A DNA stretch of 14,773 bases, from contig CAAGMR010000012.1 in NCBI GenBank assembly GCA_900771085.1, forward strand, positions 1-14,773, read 5' to 3'. The stretch is from Clostridia bacterium (lineage in GTDB: Bacteria; Bacillota; Clostridia; Oscillospirales; Acutalibacteraceae). Positions 1 through 6,306 of the stretch are shown piece after piece. Numbering within the stretch: the first letter of the stretch is position 1; every line of letters begins with the position of its first letter. A model generated the notes under the pieces. The model was not told where the DNA came from and made no database searches. It saw nothing but the letters and a program-made list of their open reading frames with translations. A program made the translations under genes and the position numbers.

Positions 1-1
1 G

Positions 2-37
2 GTTTTACTACCTTATGAATTCACACGACTCTCAAAC
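2..37 (-). CRISPR. First (leader-proximal) repeat of a type II-A CRISPR array, array cut by window edge
   Basis: A single 36-bp unit reads, on the minus strand, from GTTTGAGAGTCGTG to CATAAGGTAGTAAAAC; it starts with GTTT and ends with AAAC as II-A repeats do. It is called a repeat because its complement matches the anti-repeat of the tracrRNA at 6034-6059 at 24 of 26 positions, and both differences become G-U wobbles in RNA. The csn2 side carries the leader, so this is the newest repeat and the array runs leftward out of the window; base 1 would be the last base visible of the first spacer. Only one copy is seen, so the exact boundary and the number of spacers cannot be determined here. Confidence 0.9.
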
Positions 38-107
38 CTCAAATATTGAGGGGAAAGCCGCATACACCACGACATGTTGTAAAAGCATAAGGTATATGCG
101 TGTAAAA
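38..107 (-). promoter_or_regulatory. CRISPR leader with II-A leader-anchoring sequence
   Basis: This is the 70-bp stretch between the csn2 stop and the first repeat. Read on the minus strand it ends with ATTTGAG (38-44) directly against the repeat. ATTTGAG at this place is the known leader-anchoring sequence of many streptococcal II-A arrays, which directs Cas1-Cas2 to insert new spacers at the first repeat. The leader also holds an inverted repeat (59-68 with 91-100) and a repeat-like stretch (79-108). I could not identify a convincing promoter within it: candidate -10 boxes (TATATT and similar, around 111-116) lie at the 3' end of csn2 without a good -35 box. The array may therefore be read from within csn2 or by read-through from the cas genes. 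Confidence 0.8.
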
Positions 108-108
108 C
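79..108 (-). repeat. Degenerate anti-repeat-like sequence in the leader, opposite in orientation to the array repeat
   Basis: On the minus strand this reads GTTTTAC, seven extra bases, then TACCTTATG, two bases, TTTACA. The complement of the array repeat reads GTTTTAC TACCTTATG AA TTCACA, and the tracrRNA anti-repeat reads TACCTTATG AG TTTACA. The central block agrees with the tracrRNA at 15 of 17 positions, and the outer GTTTTAC matches the repeat complement. It therefore looks like an anti-repeat (or an inverted repeat copy) broken by a 7-base insertion. In a leader transcript it could pair with the first repeat. The similarity is seen directly; the function is inference. Confidence 0.6.
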
Positions 109-788
109 TAATATATTAAGCAGAGATCCTCATCAACTATAAGTGATATTTCACCTTCGTTTGAATAAAGTTCTTCGCTTTGCACAAGAATTAATGCTAT
201 TTTATTGTAGCTCATTTCTTTATAAAACTCATCAAGTTCATCAGAAGTGAGATAAAGCTTTAAATTATTTATTATAAAGCACTCTATTCCCAGGACCTGA
301 TGTTCCAAAAGAATATATTTCAGAAGTTTCTCTAATAAATCAGAATAACTATTCTCCGGTATCTTGATATCATAAAGTTTCAAAATTCCTTTAACATCAA
401 GAAAATCTGAAAATTCTAGTTCAACATCAATATCATCAGTTAAGTCGAGAATTAAACTTTGCAAATACGAATTTAAAGTCTGAAGCTTATAACTGAATTC
501 TTCCGACTTAGAATAGTCTGCTAATTGATTAATTATTTGTGTAATCAGCTTTTTGTTATTAATATCAACCTGAAATGGATCTGAGATAAATTCAATATGT
601 TTTGAACTAATAGTTTTATTATTTTTACTTAAAACATATATTCCATCTTTGCCAATCTGCTGCATTTGAAAGTCAGTCAGCAAATCTCTATAAGCATTCC
701 TGTTCTCAAAAATGAGAACAGGAATTTCATTTTCTTCAAAAGATATTGCTTCATGCAACATCTTCGAATAAGCGAAAAGATAACTCAT
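108..788 (-). CDS. csn2: CRISPR-associated protein Csn2 (type II-A adaptation)
   Basis: This 226-residue acidic protein is the last gene of the cas operon, which is the hallmark position of Csn2 in subtype II-A. Its length is usual for the canonical, shorter Csn2 family (about 220 residues). Recognisable features are the early FENRNAYRDL segment, the helical middle region, and the beta-rich C-terminal part with an ILVQSEELYS strand and loop. Family knowledge: Csn2 forms tetrameric rings that slide on free double-stranded DNA ends and work with Cas1-Cas2 and Cas9 during spacer acquisition; it is not needed for interference. The start ATG (786-788) overlaps the cas2 stop as ATGA, implying translational coupling. 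The stop TAG directly borders the CRISPR leader. Identification rests on the FEN-like motif, size and context more than on strong residue conservation. Confidence 0.88.
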   Translation of the reverse strand: MSYLFAYSKMLHEAISFEENEIPVLIFENRNAYRDLLTDFQMQQIGKDGIYVLSKNNKTISSKHIEFISDPFQVDINNKKLITQIINQLADYSKSEEFSYKLQTLNSYLQSLILDLTDDIDVELEFSDFLDVKGILKLYDIKIPENSYSDLLEKLLKYILLEHQVLGIECFIINNLKLYLTSDELDEFYKEMSYNKIALILVQSEELYSNEGEISLIVDEDLCLIY

Positions 789-1105
789 AAAATTATAATC
801 CTTTCATCAGAATCAAGAACTTCTGAATTCTTCTCGCCTGTTATAAACTCCATTTTTGCAAATTGCTTTTCTGTAACAGTCAGCAGTTGAACCAGGCCCT
901 CCGGTGGTTTATTCTTCCGCACAGAATCGATCAGTGAATTGGCTACACTCTGGTTCAAAACCATTTTGACATAAACAGATTCTTGCATCATTACAAATCC
1001 GGACTTTATAAGGAATTGTCTAAATTTTCTATAATTCCTTTTTTCTTCACTAGTCATTGTAGGAAGATCAAACATGACAACAATTCTCATAAACCTATAG
1101 CTCAT
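785..1105 (-). CDS. cas2: CRISPR-associated endonuclease Cas2
   Basis: This 106-residue protein has the ferredoxin-like Cas2 fold signature: a first strand MRIVVMFDLP, in which D13 is the conserved acidic residue, then a basic helix (EEKRNYRKFRQFL) and the segment SGFVMMQESVYVK that is typical of Cas2 in type II systems. Family knowledge: a Cas2 dimer bridges two Cas1 dimers to form the spacer integrase and acts structurally during integration. The chosen ATG (1103-1105) sits inside the end of cas1 (11-base overlap) and follows an AAGGA at a 9-base spacing. A second ATG five codons downstream (MRIVV) is possible but has a poorer ribosome site. The gene ends in a 4-base ATGA overlap with csn2. 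Together with cas1 and csn2 it forms the adaptation module. Confidence 0.95.
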   Translation of the reverse strand: MSYRFMRIVVMFDLPTMTSEEKRNYRKFRQFLIKSGFVMMQESVYVKMVLNQSVANSLIDSVRKNKPPEGLVQLLTVTEKQFAKMEFITGEKNSEVLDSDERIIIL

Positions 1106-1967
1106 TTCTATACATCCTTAAAAGCGAGCTATCTTCAGCGTTGATCGCATCAAACACTGATTTTGCATATATCTTTATTGCGTTATTAACGGTTTGATGT
1201 TTTCCATCGATAGTCACTTCATCGTTTAAAAGATTAACTAATTTCACCTTTTCTTCATGATCAAACTTCTTTGGAGCCAGTTCGTAAACAAACTTATCAA
1301 CAATCGGTCTAAATGGTTCCATAAGATCACAGCTAAGATTAAAGTAGTTAAACATATTATCATGGAACAAACCAAGCTGAGTAATATAGCCATTAGCTAC
1401 TACTTCTCTGTTAAATGCAGAAAGTATGATGCTGTAGCCATAGTTTAAGCAACTATTAATATCGTTATCTGATGACCTGCTAAAAGTATTACCAAACAAA
1501 GAATTGAAATATACCTTAGCTGCCGGTCCTTCCCTATTTGTTTTGTCGCCGAATTCCAGTTCCTCAAGGTAACCATATAGTTTGTCGCTACCATCCAGAC
1601 CGAGACTATCTAAAGTCTCAGCCTGGTTTTTTATTTTTTCAAAGATGATAGCTGTCCAGATTTGACCCTTAGTGATATCTGACCACTTTATCTGCGTTCT
1701 AACTTTTTCACTCGTATCATGTGAACCATAATATGAGACCATTTCAAATGCTGGATTTCTCTTCTCATCACAAAATATTACTTTTATTTTGCTTTTTGAA
1801 AGTTCATTAAGAAGAGCTGCTGTTATTGAAACTCCTGTATTTTCAATTATTAGAACTGATACCTCTGAAAGGTGAATTTTAACTGTTTCTTCACCGCGCA
1901 CCACCATAAAGCCAAGCCTGTAATCAAGTTTAGCACGGTTTGAAATTTCAACTATTCTCCAACTCAT
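1095..1967 (-). CDS. cas1: CRISPR-associated endonuclease/integrase Cas1 (type II)
   Basis: This 290-residue protein matches type II Cas1 in length and motifs. It begins MSWRIVEISNRAKLDY, has a beta-rich N-terminal domain (about 1-90), and a helical catalytic domain. The metal-binding residues are visible as E146 in NREGPAAK, H202 in GLFHDN, and E217 in DLMEPFRP. Family knowledge: Cas1 with Cas2 integrates protospacers at the leader-repeat junction; in II-A, Cas9, tracrRNA and Csn2 also take part, with Cas9 choosing targets that have the right PAM. Its ATG overlaps the cas9 TGA (ATGA), and its own end overlaps the cas2 start. No frameshift or lost catalytic residue is seen, so adaptation is predicted to be functional. 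Confidence 0.97.
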   Translation of the reverse strand: MSWRIVEISNRAKLDYRLGFMVVRGEETVKIHLSEVSVLIIENTGVSITAALLNELSKSKIKVIFCDEKRNPAFEMVSYYGSHDTSEKVRTQIKWSDITKGQIWTAIIFEKIKNQAETLDSLGLDGSDKLYGYLEELEFGDKTNREGPAAKVYFNSLFGNTFSRSSDNDINSCLNYGYSIILSAFNREVVANGYITQLGLFHDNMFNYFNLSCDLMEPFRPIVDKFVYELAPKKFDHEEKVKLVNLLNDEVTIDGKHQTVNNAIKIYAKSVFDAINAEDSSLLRMYRNEL

Positions 1968-4900
1968 AAAGCAGCGAGGTCTATTGTGTTTTCAAAGATG
2001 CCAGTTATAGACTGATTAACTAAATAAACCGATTTATCTGTTGCAATATTCATTGGCTGCATAAACACACCTGATTGTCCAGACCCTCCAATGAGTGTTA
2101 AATCAGCGCTTCCTGGAACGCATCTAAATAAAACCACTGCATTTTCTAAGAATATCACTTGTTCCTCCAAAGAAAGTTGCATAAATCTTTCTTTGCCCGA
2201 TTCAAATATTGTAATTTGTGGAGACAGTTTTTTTGAATACTTACTATTCAATAATTTGTCTTGTAATTCTTCATAAACCAAAAGATTTCTCTCTTTATTT
2301 ATTGGACTCAAAACAGATACTTTCAAGTTTTTCTTTTGCTTTAGTCGTTCATAAAAAACATCTAATTTTTTAAAGTAAGCATAATTTTCATCAGAAATAA
2401 CTAATTGTTCCGCGCATTTCATTGCAAATCGATTTCCTGTTTTACCAGAAATATGCATTCTGAATCCATCAACCTCAAGCAAAGCATTGTACTTTACTTT
2501 TTTCAAAAGGATTTCCGGGTTTGTGAGGTAAGTTTCGAAGTATGCTTTTAATGCACTTGCATCATGTTCAATCTGCTTTGCAACATAAATTGGAACTGAC
2601 TCGAAGGATTTTACAGTCTTGCCTTTCACTTCGTGTCTTACCAGCGCAAAGTATGCACCTGCAACTTTGTTATATCCACCATATTTTACAGGATCCATGC
2701 GAGCATCTAAAGTCTTTAGTTGCATCTGTCCAGCCGGGTGAGCTACCGGCATCTGGTCAAAGAAACCACCTCTCTGCTCTGTTGCGTAACGAGTAAAGAG
2801 TACATTATTTTTCTTTACATTTTTGAGTACCATTTTAAGCGTGGAACCATCCGCAAGCCAAGCAACTGTGTTTCCTCTCTTAACGTCATAATCGTACATT
2901 CTGTTAAGACTATATACATTGCCGTCTTCAATGAATTTAGCCGGGTTGTAGCCAAACTTTGTGTCGAATACATTGCCTACTACAATATTTAAGTAAGCAT
3001 CTTTCGCGTGATGATAGTCGTTAACATTTCTAGACTTAACAATTTCATATTTCTGCCTGAAATTAGAAACATTTCCGGCTTTAACATAAACCACGCTTGT
3101 ATCTTTATATGCTCTTTTGAGCAAATCGGCAACGGCCTTTGTAGACTGTCTTGTTTCAACAATCTGTCTGCTGATGAAACCGGCAAGTTCATTTGCTGAG
3201 AATCCATCATTACGCATAAGTCTATTAAATTTCTCTGTTGAAATAAGCTTAAGGTCTTTCAGTTTTTTCCAAAGAGCAATGGTCTGAGAAGTCTTAAACG
3301 AGGCAGGTAATGGGTACTTATCTGTCTTTTCTTCATTTAACACTTTCTTTACGAGAACGCGGTTGTCGATGCTGTCGTCTTTTGTTTTAGACTGCGGGTA
3401 AATATGATCGATATCGTATCTGCTGTTTGCACTAAGAAGATTGTCCAAATCAATTGGCTCTCCACTGTACATACAGCGGCCAAGCTGAGCATAGTAAAGG
3501 AAAAGTTTATCGCTTCTAAGCTGATTATCGTCAAAGTCTGCAATTGACTTTGCAAAAGCATCGCAATCAGCTTTACTAGCCTTATAACAATCAAGCAAAT
3601 AATTCTTTCTGGACTGTGTTCTCTGCCCCTTTTTATCACCTGTATTATCTCTAGCCATTTCTACAAAGATTTTCTTTGGAGCATGACCTTCAATTTTAAC
3701 TATTTCTTTTACAATAAGGATTGTTCTCCAAATACTGCGTTTTACTGCTGGAGAAACATAAAGCTTTTCTATATCGTTATACGTAATACCTCCGACAATA
3801 TCGTTCTTACCGGCGTTATACTCTTCTACTTTATTTGCAAAATCATAGTCTCGGCTTAAAAGCTGCATCAGATTGTCTTGTGTTCTCTCCAACGCGCTCA
3901 TAATGCACATTACTTCGCCAGTTGCTTTATCAACATGGTAAATATCTTTAAGAAAGGCTCTAGAGAAATTGCCCCAGCCTGTAAATCGCAATCTTGCAAT
4001 ATCTTTTATCTGGTTTTCAGTATATTTTTCACCAAATTGATTATTGAGATAACCTAAAAGTAAATCCTTTGACTCACCTAAAACAGTCATAGTCCTGATG
4101 ATTTCATCTATCTCATCCTCATTTGGTATTTCACCGAGGATGTTTTTAAACTGAACATATGACTTCATCGTCACCGGAATATCGTTATCAATTCCTGTGA
4201 TTTCAGAATCTTTGTCAGCCCAGCCCTGTTTAATAAGATAATTAAGAATTGACTTTTTTGTTTTCTTCTGAGCTTTAGGAACATCGATATAAAGATCATT
4301 AAAAAGCTTATTTTTGTTTTCAACAGAAAGCTTTTGTCCATCCACTTTAATATTATTGAGATGGTTATAAACCATATACTTGCTATAAAGAATGGAATCC
4401 TTTGGAAGGACAGTTTCCCCTACAAGGTAAGTGCACTGGTTAGTCATTCTTTCTATGAAGTTTGTTGCACTTGCAGTTTTATCAACCATTTCATCAAAGT
4501 TCCATGGATAAATCTTTCCTTCTTTGCGAACAATCCACGCATTATCAGAATGATTATTCAATGGACCAACATAGTAAGGAATCTTAAAAGTAAGAATCAT
4601 CTTAATCTTTTCAACAACAGTTTTGCCGTCCTGAATATCATTAAGAAAACTGTATGTCTTAGCAGCGTTATCAAGTATTATTGCAAGTTCCTGAAGGTTA
4701 AGCTGATAAGGAATTACGCTATTGTTTTTTGAAACCTGTTTAGGCATTGCAGTACTTGATTCTAATTCTTTTAAAATATAGCTTTCTTCATCATTTTCAG
4801 GAACAACTTTGCCAATTTGTTTAAGCACAAACTTACAGAAATCTTCCTGGCTGCAAGAATACTTTTCTGCATAACCATTTCCACTAACCTTTCCGGAATA

Positions 4901-5953
4901 GCGAACATAGTTATCAAGAGTTTTATTCTTATTTTCTGAGAAAATCTTATTATAGTTATCCGGAGCGTATTTCTTTACTAATGCTTTTGTAAGTTTGAGA
5001 TCTTTTTTATGTTTTTCATATATCGCAATTTGAGCGTCAGAGAAATAATTCGCATCTCCTAAAAGATCAACGAGAATTGCCCAATCATAAACTGCCTTTA
5101 TTTTTTCAATAAGAATAAAACGTTCCCTACCTAAAGCAACCTCATAGCTCGCAGCTTTGTCTTCATAGCCACTCTTGAAAGTGATTTTAGGATATTCAGA
5201 GTCTTTGAGTGTTTCATCGTCAAACATTTTTGCAAGTTCAACAGTACCGCCTGCCAAGAGATCACAGACAGCTTTAGAATCGTCATTTTTGCAATCAAAA
5301 AGATTCTTTAACTCTTTCTTTTTATCATTAACTGATTTCTTACTTTTTAGCAGTTCCTCAACTGCTAAAGCATCAGTTACATTAAACTCTATTCCTTCAT
5401 CTTCAAGCGCTGATTTGAGTTCTTCAAAAACAACTGAAAATTCTGTTGCCGTTCCAATATCCTGACCCTCGAACAGGAAATGACCACGCTTTTTGATAAT
5501 ATGAGCTACAGCTAAATAAATAAGTCTAATGTCATGCTGTGCATCGTTATGAATTAGTTCACTACGAAGATGATAAATTGTTGGATACTCTTTATGGTAC
5601 TCAATGTCGGTATAATTATCATCATTGAAAAGATTGTACTTTTCCGCAAGTTTTTTATCTTCTAAAAAATATTTACTTTCTTCAAGTCTGAGGAAAAAAT
5701 TCGGATCAACCTTGCAAATCTCTTCTGCAAAAAGCTCATTTAAAAGAGCAATTCTTTCTTTTGATCTTTCTGTTCTGCGTCTGGCAGTTCTGAACATACG
5801 GCGTTCTTCTGCTGTTTTTCCGGACTCGAAAAGATGAGAGCCCCACATAGCTTTTCTATTAGCTTTTAAAATATTGTAGTTTGTGTCTGTTACCGCCCAG
5901 CCAACAGAGTCAGTACCAATATCCAGCCCAATGTAATAGTCACGATTTTCCAT
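1964..5953 (-). CDS. cas9: Cas9 RNA-guided endonuclease, subtype II-A
   Basis: This is a 1329-residue Cas9, the size usual for II-A. In order it shows RuvC-I (YIGLDIGTDSVGWAV, D11), an arginine-rich bridge helix (about 50-75, with RRMFRTARRRTERSKER), the alpha-helical recognition lobe, RuvC-II (IFVEMARDN, E765), HNH (YDIDHIYPQS with D849 and H850, then N864), RuvC-III (YHHAKDAYLN, H982 and D985) and a C-terminal PAM-interacting domain ending in NQSITGIFENTIDL. These correspond closely to D10, E762, H840, N863, H983 and D986 of the S. pyogenes enzyme, so both nuclease sites appear intact. Family knowledge: Cas9 cuts DNA matched by a crRNA:tracrRNA duplex and also helps select spacers. I use the ATG at 5951-5953 because AAAGGAG lies 9 bases upstream; an in-frame TTG two codons earlier is only three bases from that site. 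The RxR pair used by S. pyogenes Cas9 to read NGG is not visible in the C-terminus (GSGQSGVFMQP instead), so its PAM may differ. Confidence 0.98.
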   Translation of the reverse strand: MENRDYYIGLDIGTDSVGWAVTDTNYNILKANRKAMWGSHLFESGKTAEERRMFRTARRRTERSKERIALLNELFAEEICKVDPNFFLRLEESKYFLEDKKLAEKYNLFNDDNYTDIEYHKEYPTIYHLRSELIHNDAQHDIRLIYLAVAHIIKKRGHFLFEGQDIGTATEFSVVFEELKSALEDEGIEFNVTDALAVEELLKSKKSVNDKKKELKNLFDCKNDDSKAVCDLLAGGTVELAKMFDDETLKDSEYPKITFKSGYEDKAASYEVALGRERFILIEKIKAVYDWAILVDLLGDANYFSDAQIAIYEKHKKDLKLTKALVKKYAPDNYNKIFSENKNKTLDNYVRYSGKVSGNGYAEKYSCSQEDFCKFVLKQIGKVVPENDEESYILKELESSTAMPKQVSKNNSVIPYQLNLQELAIILDNAAKTYSFLNDIQDGKTVVEKIKMILTFKIPYYVGPLNNHSDNAWIVRKEGKIYPWNFDEMVDKTASATNFIERMTNQCTYLVGETVLPKDSILYSKYMVYNHLNNIKVDGQKLSVENKNKLFNDLYIDVPKAQKKTKKSILNYLIKQGWADKDSEITGIDNDIPVTMKSYVQFKNILGEIPNEDEIDEIIRTMTVLGESKDLLLGYLNNQFGEKYTENQIKDIARLRFTGWGNFSRAFLKDIYHVDKATGEVMCIMSALERTQDNLMQLLSRDYDFANKVEEYNAGKNDIVGGITYNDIEKLYVSPAVKRSIWRTILIVKEIVKIEGHAPKKIFVEMARDNTGDKKGQRTQSRKNYLLDCYKASKADCDAFAKSIADFDDNQLRSDKLFLYYAQLGRCMYSGEPIDLDNLLSANSRYDIDHIYPQSKTKDDSIDNRVLVKKVLNEEKTDKYPLPASFKTSQTIALWKKLKDLKLISTEKFNRLMRNDGFSANELAGFISRQIVETRQSTKAVADLLKRAYKDTSVVYVKAGNVSNFRQKYEIVKSRNVNDYHHAKDAYLNIVVGNVFDTKFGYNPAKFIEDGNVYSLNRMYDYDVKRGNTVAWLADGSTLKMVLKNVKKNNVLFTRYATEQRGGFFDQMPVAHPAGQMQLKTLDARMDPVKYGGYNKVAGAYFALVRHEVKGKTVKSFESVPIYVAKQIEHDASALKAYFETYLTNPEILLKKVKYNALLEVDGFRMHISGKTGNRFAMKCAEQLVISDENYAYFKKLDVFYERLKQKKNLKVSVLSPINKERNLLVYEELQDKLLNSKYSKKLSPQITIFESGKERFMQLSLEEQVIFLENAVVLFRCVPGSADLTLIGGSGQSGVFMQPMNIATDKSVYLVNQSITGIFENTIDLAAL

Positions 5954-5982
5954 GCCCAATTACTCCTTTCGAAAATCTTGAG

Positions 5983-6012
5983 TTTATATGTTGACAAATA
6001 TTATTTTTTCAA
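5983..6012 (-). promoter_or_regulatory. Candidate promoter for the cas operon, overlapping the divergent tracrRNA promoter
   Basis: On the minus strand a TTGAAA (6007-6012) is followed after 18 bases by TATAAA (5983-5988); ATATAA at 17-base spacing is an alternative reading. This would start cas9 transcription near 5975, a short distance upstream of the ribosome site AAAGGAG (5963-5969). It overlaps the tracrRNA promoter on the other strand base for base, so the two may compete for RNA polymerase. It is weaker than the tracrRNA promoter and is inferred only from the hexamers. Confidence 0.5.
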
Positions 6013-6018
6013 TATACT
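5991..6018 (+). promoter_or_regulatory. tracrRNA promoter
   Basis: A perfect TTGACA (5991-5996) is separated by 16 bases from TATACT (6013-6018). Transcription would begin near 6025, about nine bases before the anti-repeat. The near-consensus boxes and correct distance from the RNA make this a strong call for a vegetative sigma factor promoter. Confidence 0.85.
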
Positions 6019-6024
6019 GAAAGA

Positions 6025-6148
6025 GAACTCACATTTACTACCTTATGAGTTTACACGACAAGTTCAAATACGAGTTTACTCAAATTGCCACTTCGTGGCC
6101 GCGCAGTGTGCGCATTTAAGATCTGATTTCATCAGGTCTTATTTTTTT
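6025..6148 (+). ncRNA. tracrRNA of the type II-A CRISPR-Cas9 system
   Basis: The RNA begins with an anti-repeat (6034-6059) that pairs with the crRNA repeat over 26 bases with two G-U wobbles. Then comes AAGU (6060-6063), which faces GA of the repeat, and UCAAAU (6064-6069), which pairs with GUUUGA at the repeat start. This is the same 6-bp lower stem and AAGU/GA bulge known from S. pyogenes guide RNA. Next are a nexus-like GAG UUUA CUC (6072-6081), a hairpin GCCAC UUC GUGGC (6087-6099), a second hairpin GCGCA GUG UGCGC (6101-6113) and a terminator stem. It pairs with pre-crRNA, recruits RNase III, and holds the guide in Cas9. It lies divergent to cas9, a common II-A arrangement. The 5' end is inferred from the promoter and the 3' end from the terminator; its length is about 124 nt. 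Confidence 0.95.
6118..6148 (+). terminator. Intrinsic terminator of the tracrRNA
   Basis: AAGATCTGAT (6118-6127) pairs with ATCAGGTCTT (6131-6140) across a TTC loop, with one T-G wobble, and is followed by ATTTTTTT (6141-6148). In mature tracrRNA this stem is the last hairpin. Confidence 0.92.
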
Positions 6149-6265
6149 GTCTTTATGGCCTCATTATATCAATTATTTTTACTTTTTGTGTCCCATTCAT
6201 GGCACAATATGTCAATTTTTGAAAATTTCAACACGCGTTGTTATTTGTGTATCAAAAAGCAAAAC

Positions 6266-6296
6266 AAAAGGAGCACGCAACGCGTGCTCCTTTTTT
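6266..6296 (-). terminator. Terminator of the ilvCD-leuCDB-DUF815 operon (bidirectional)
   Basis: A 13-bp perfect stem, AAAAGGAGCACGC (6266-6278) with GCGTGCTCCTTTT (6282-6294), encloses a 3-base loop. On the minus strand it is followed by TTTTGTTTTGC. On the plus strand it is followed by a run of T (6291-6296), so it can also stop transcripts coming from the CRISPR side. It lies just after the DUF815 stop codon and isolates the two loci. The 117 bases between it and the tracrRNA terminator (6149-6265) are A/T-rich and hold no gene that I can support. Confidence 0.9.
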
Positions 6297-6306
6297 CGTA
6301 CAAACT

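Noticed and set aside
4334..4732. Plus-strand open frame of 132 codons antisense to cas9
   Set aside because: It lies wholly within the clear cas9 reading frame, has no ribosome site and encodes no recognisable domain; it is a shadow of cas9.
5954..5959. TTG start of cas9 two codons upstream
   Set aside because: It is only three bases from the AAAGGAG, too close for initiation; the ATG at 5953 is nine bases away.
1..6148. Anti-CRISPR gene, toxin-antitoxin pair or accessory defence gene within the CRISPR locus
   Set aside because: All space is taken by the four overlapping cas genes, leader, repeat and tracrRNA; no further open frame with a ribosome site was found.
6232..6286. CACGCGTTG (6232-6240) is the reverse complement of CAACGCGTG (6278-6286), a possible anti-terminator
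   Set aside because: The 13-bp terminator hairpin is far more stable, and the 9-base match could arise because the terminator loop region is itself CG-palindromic; no regulatory context is seen.
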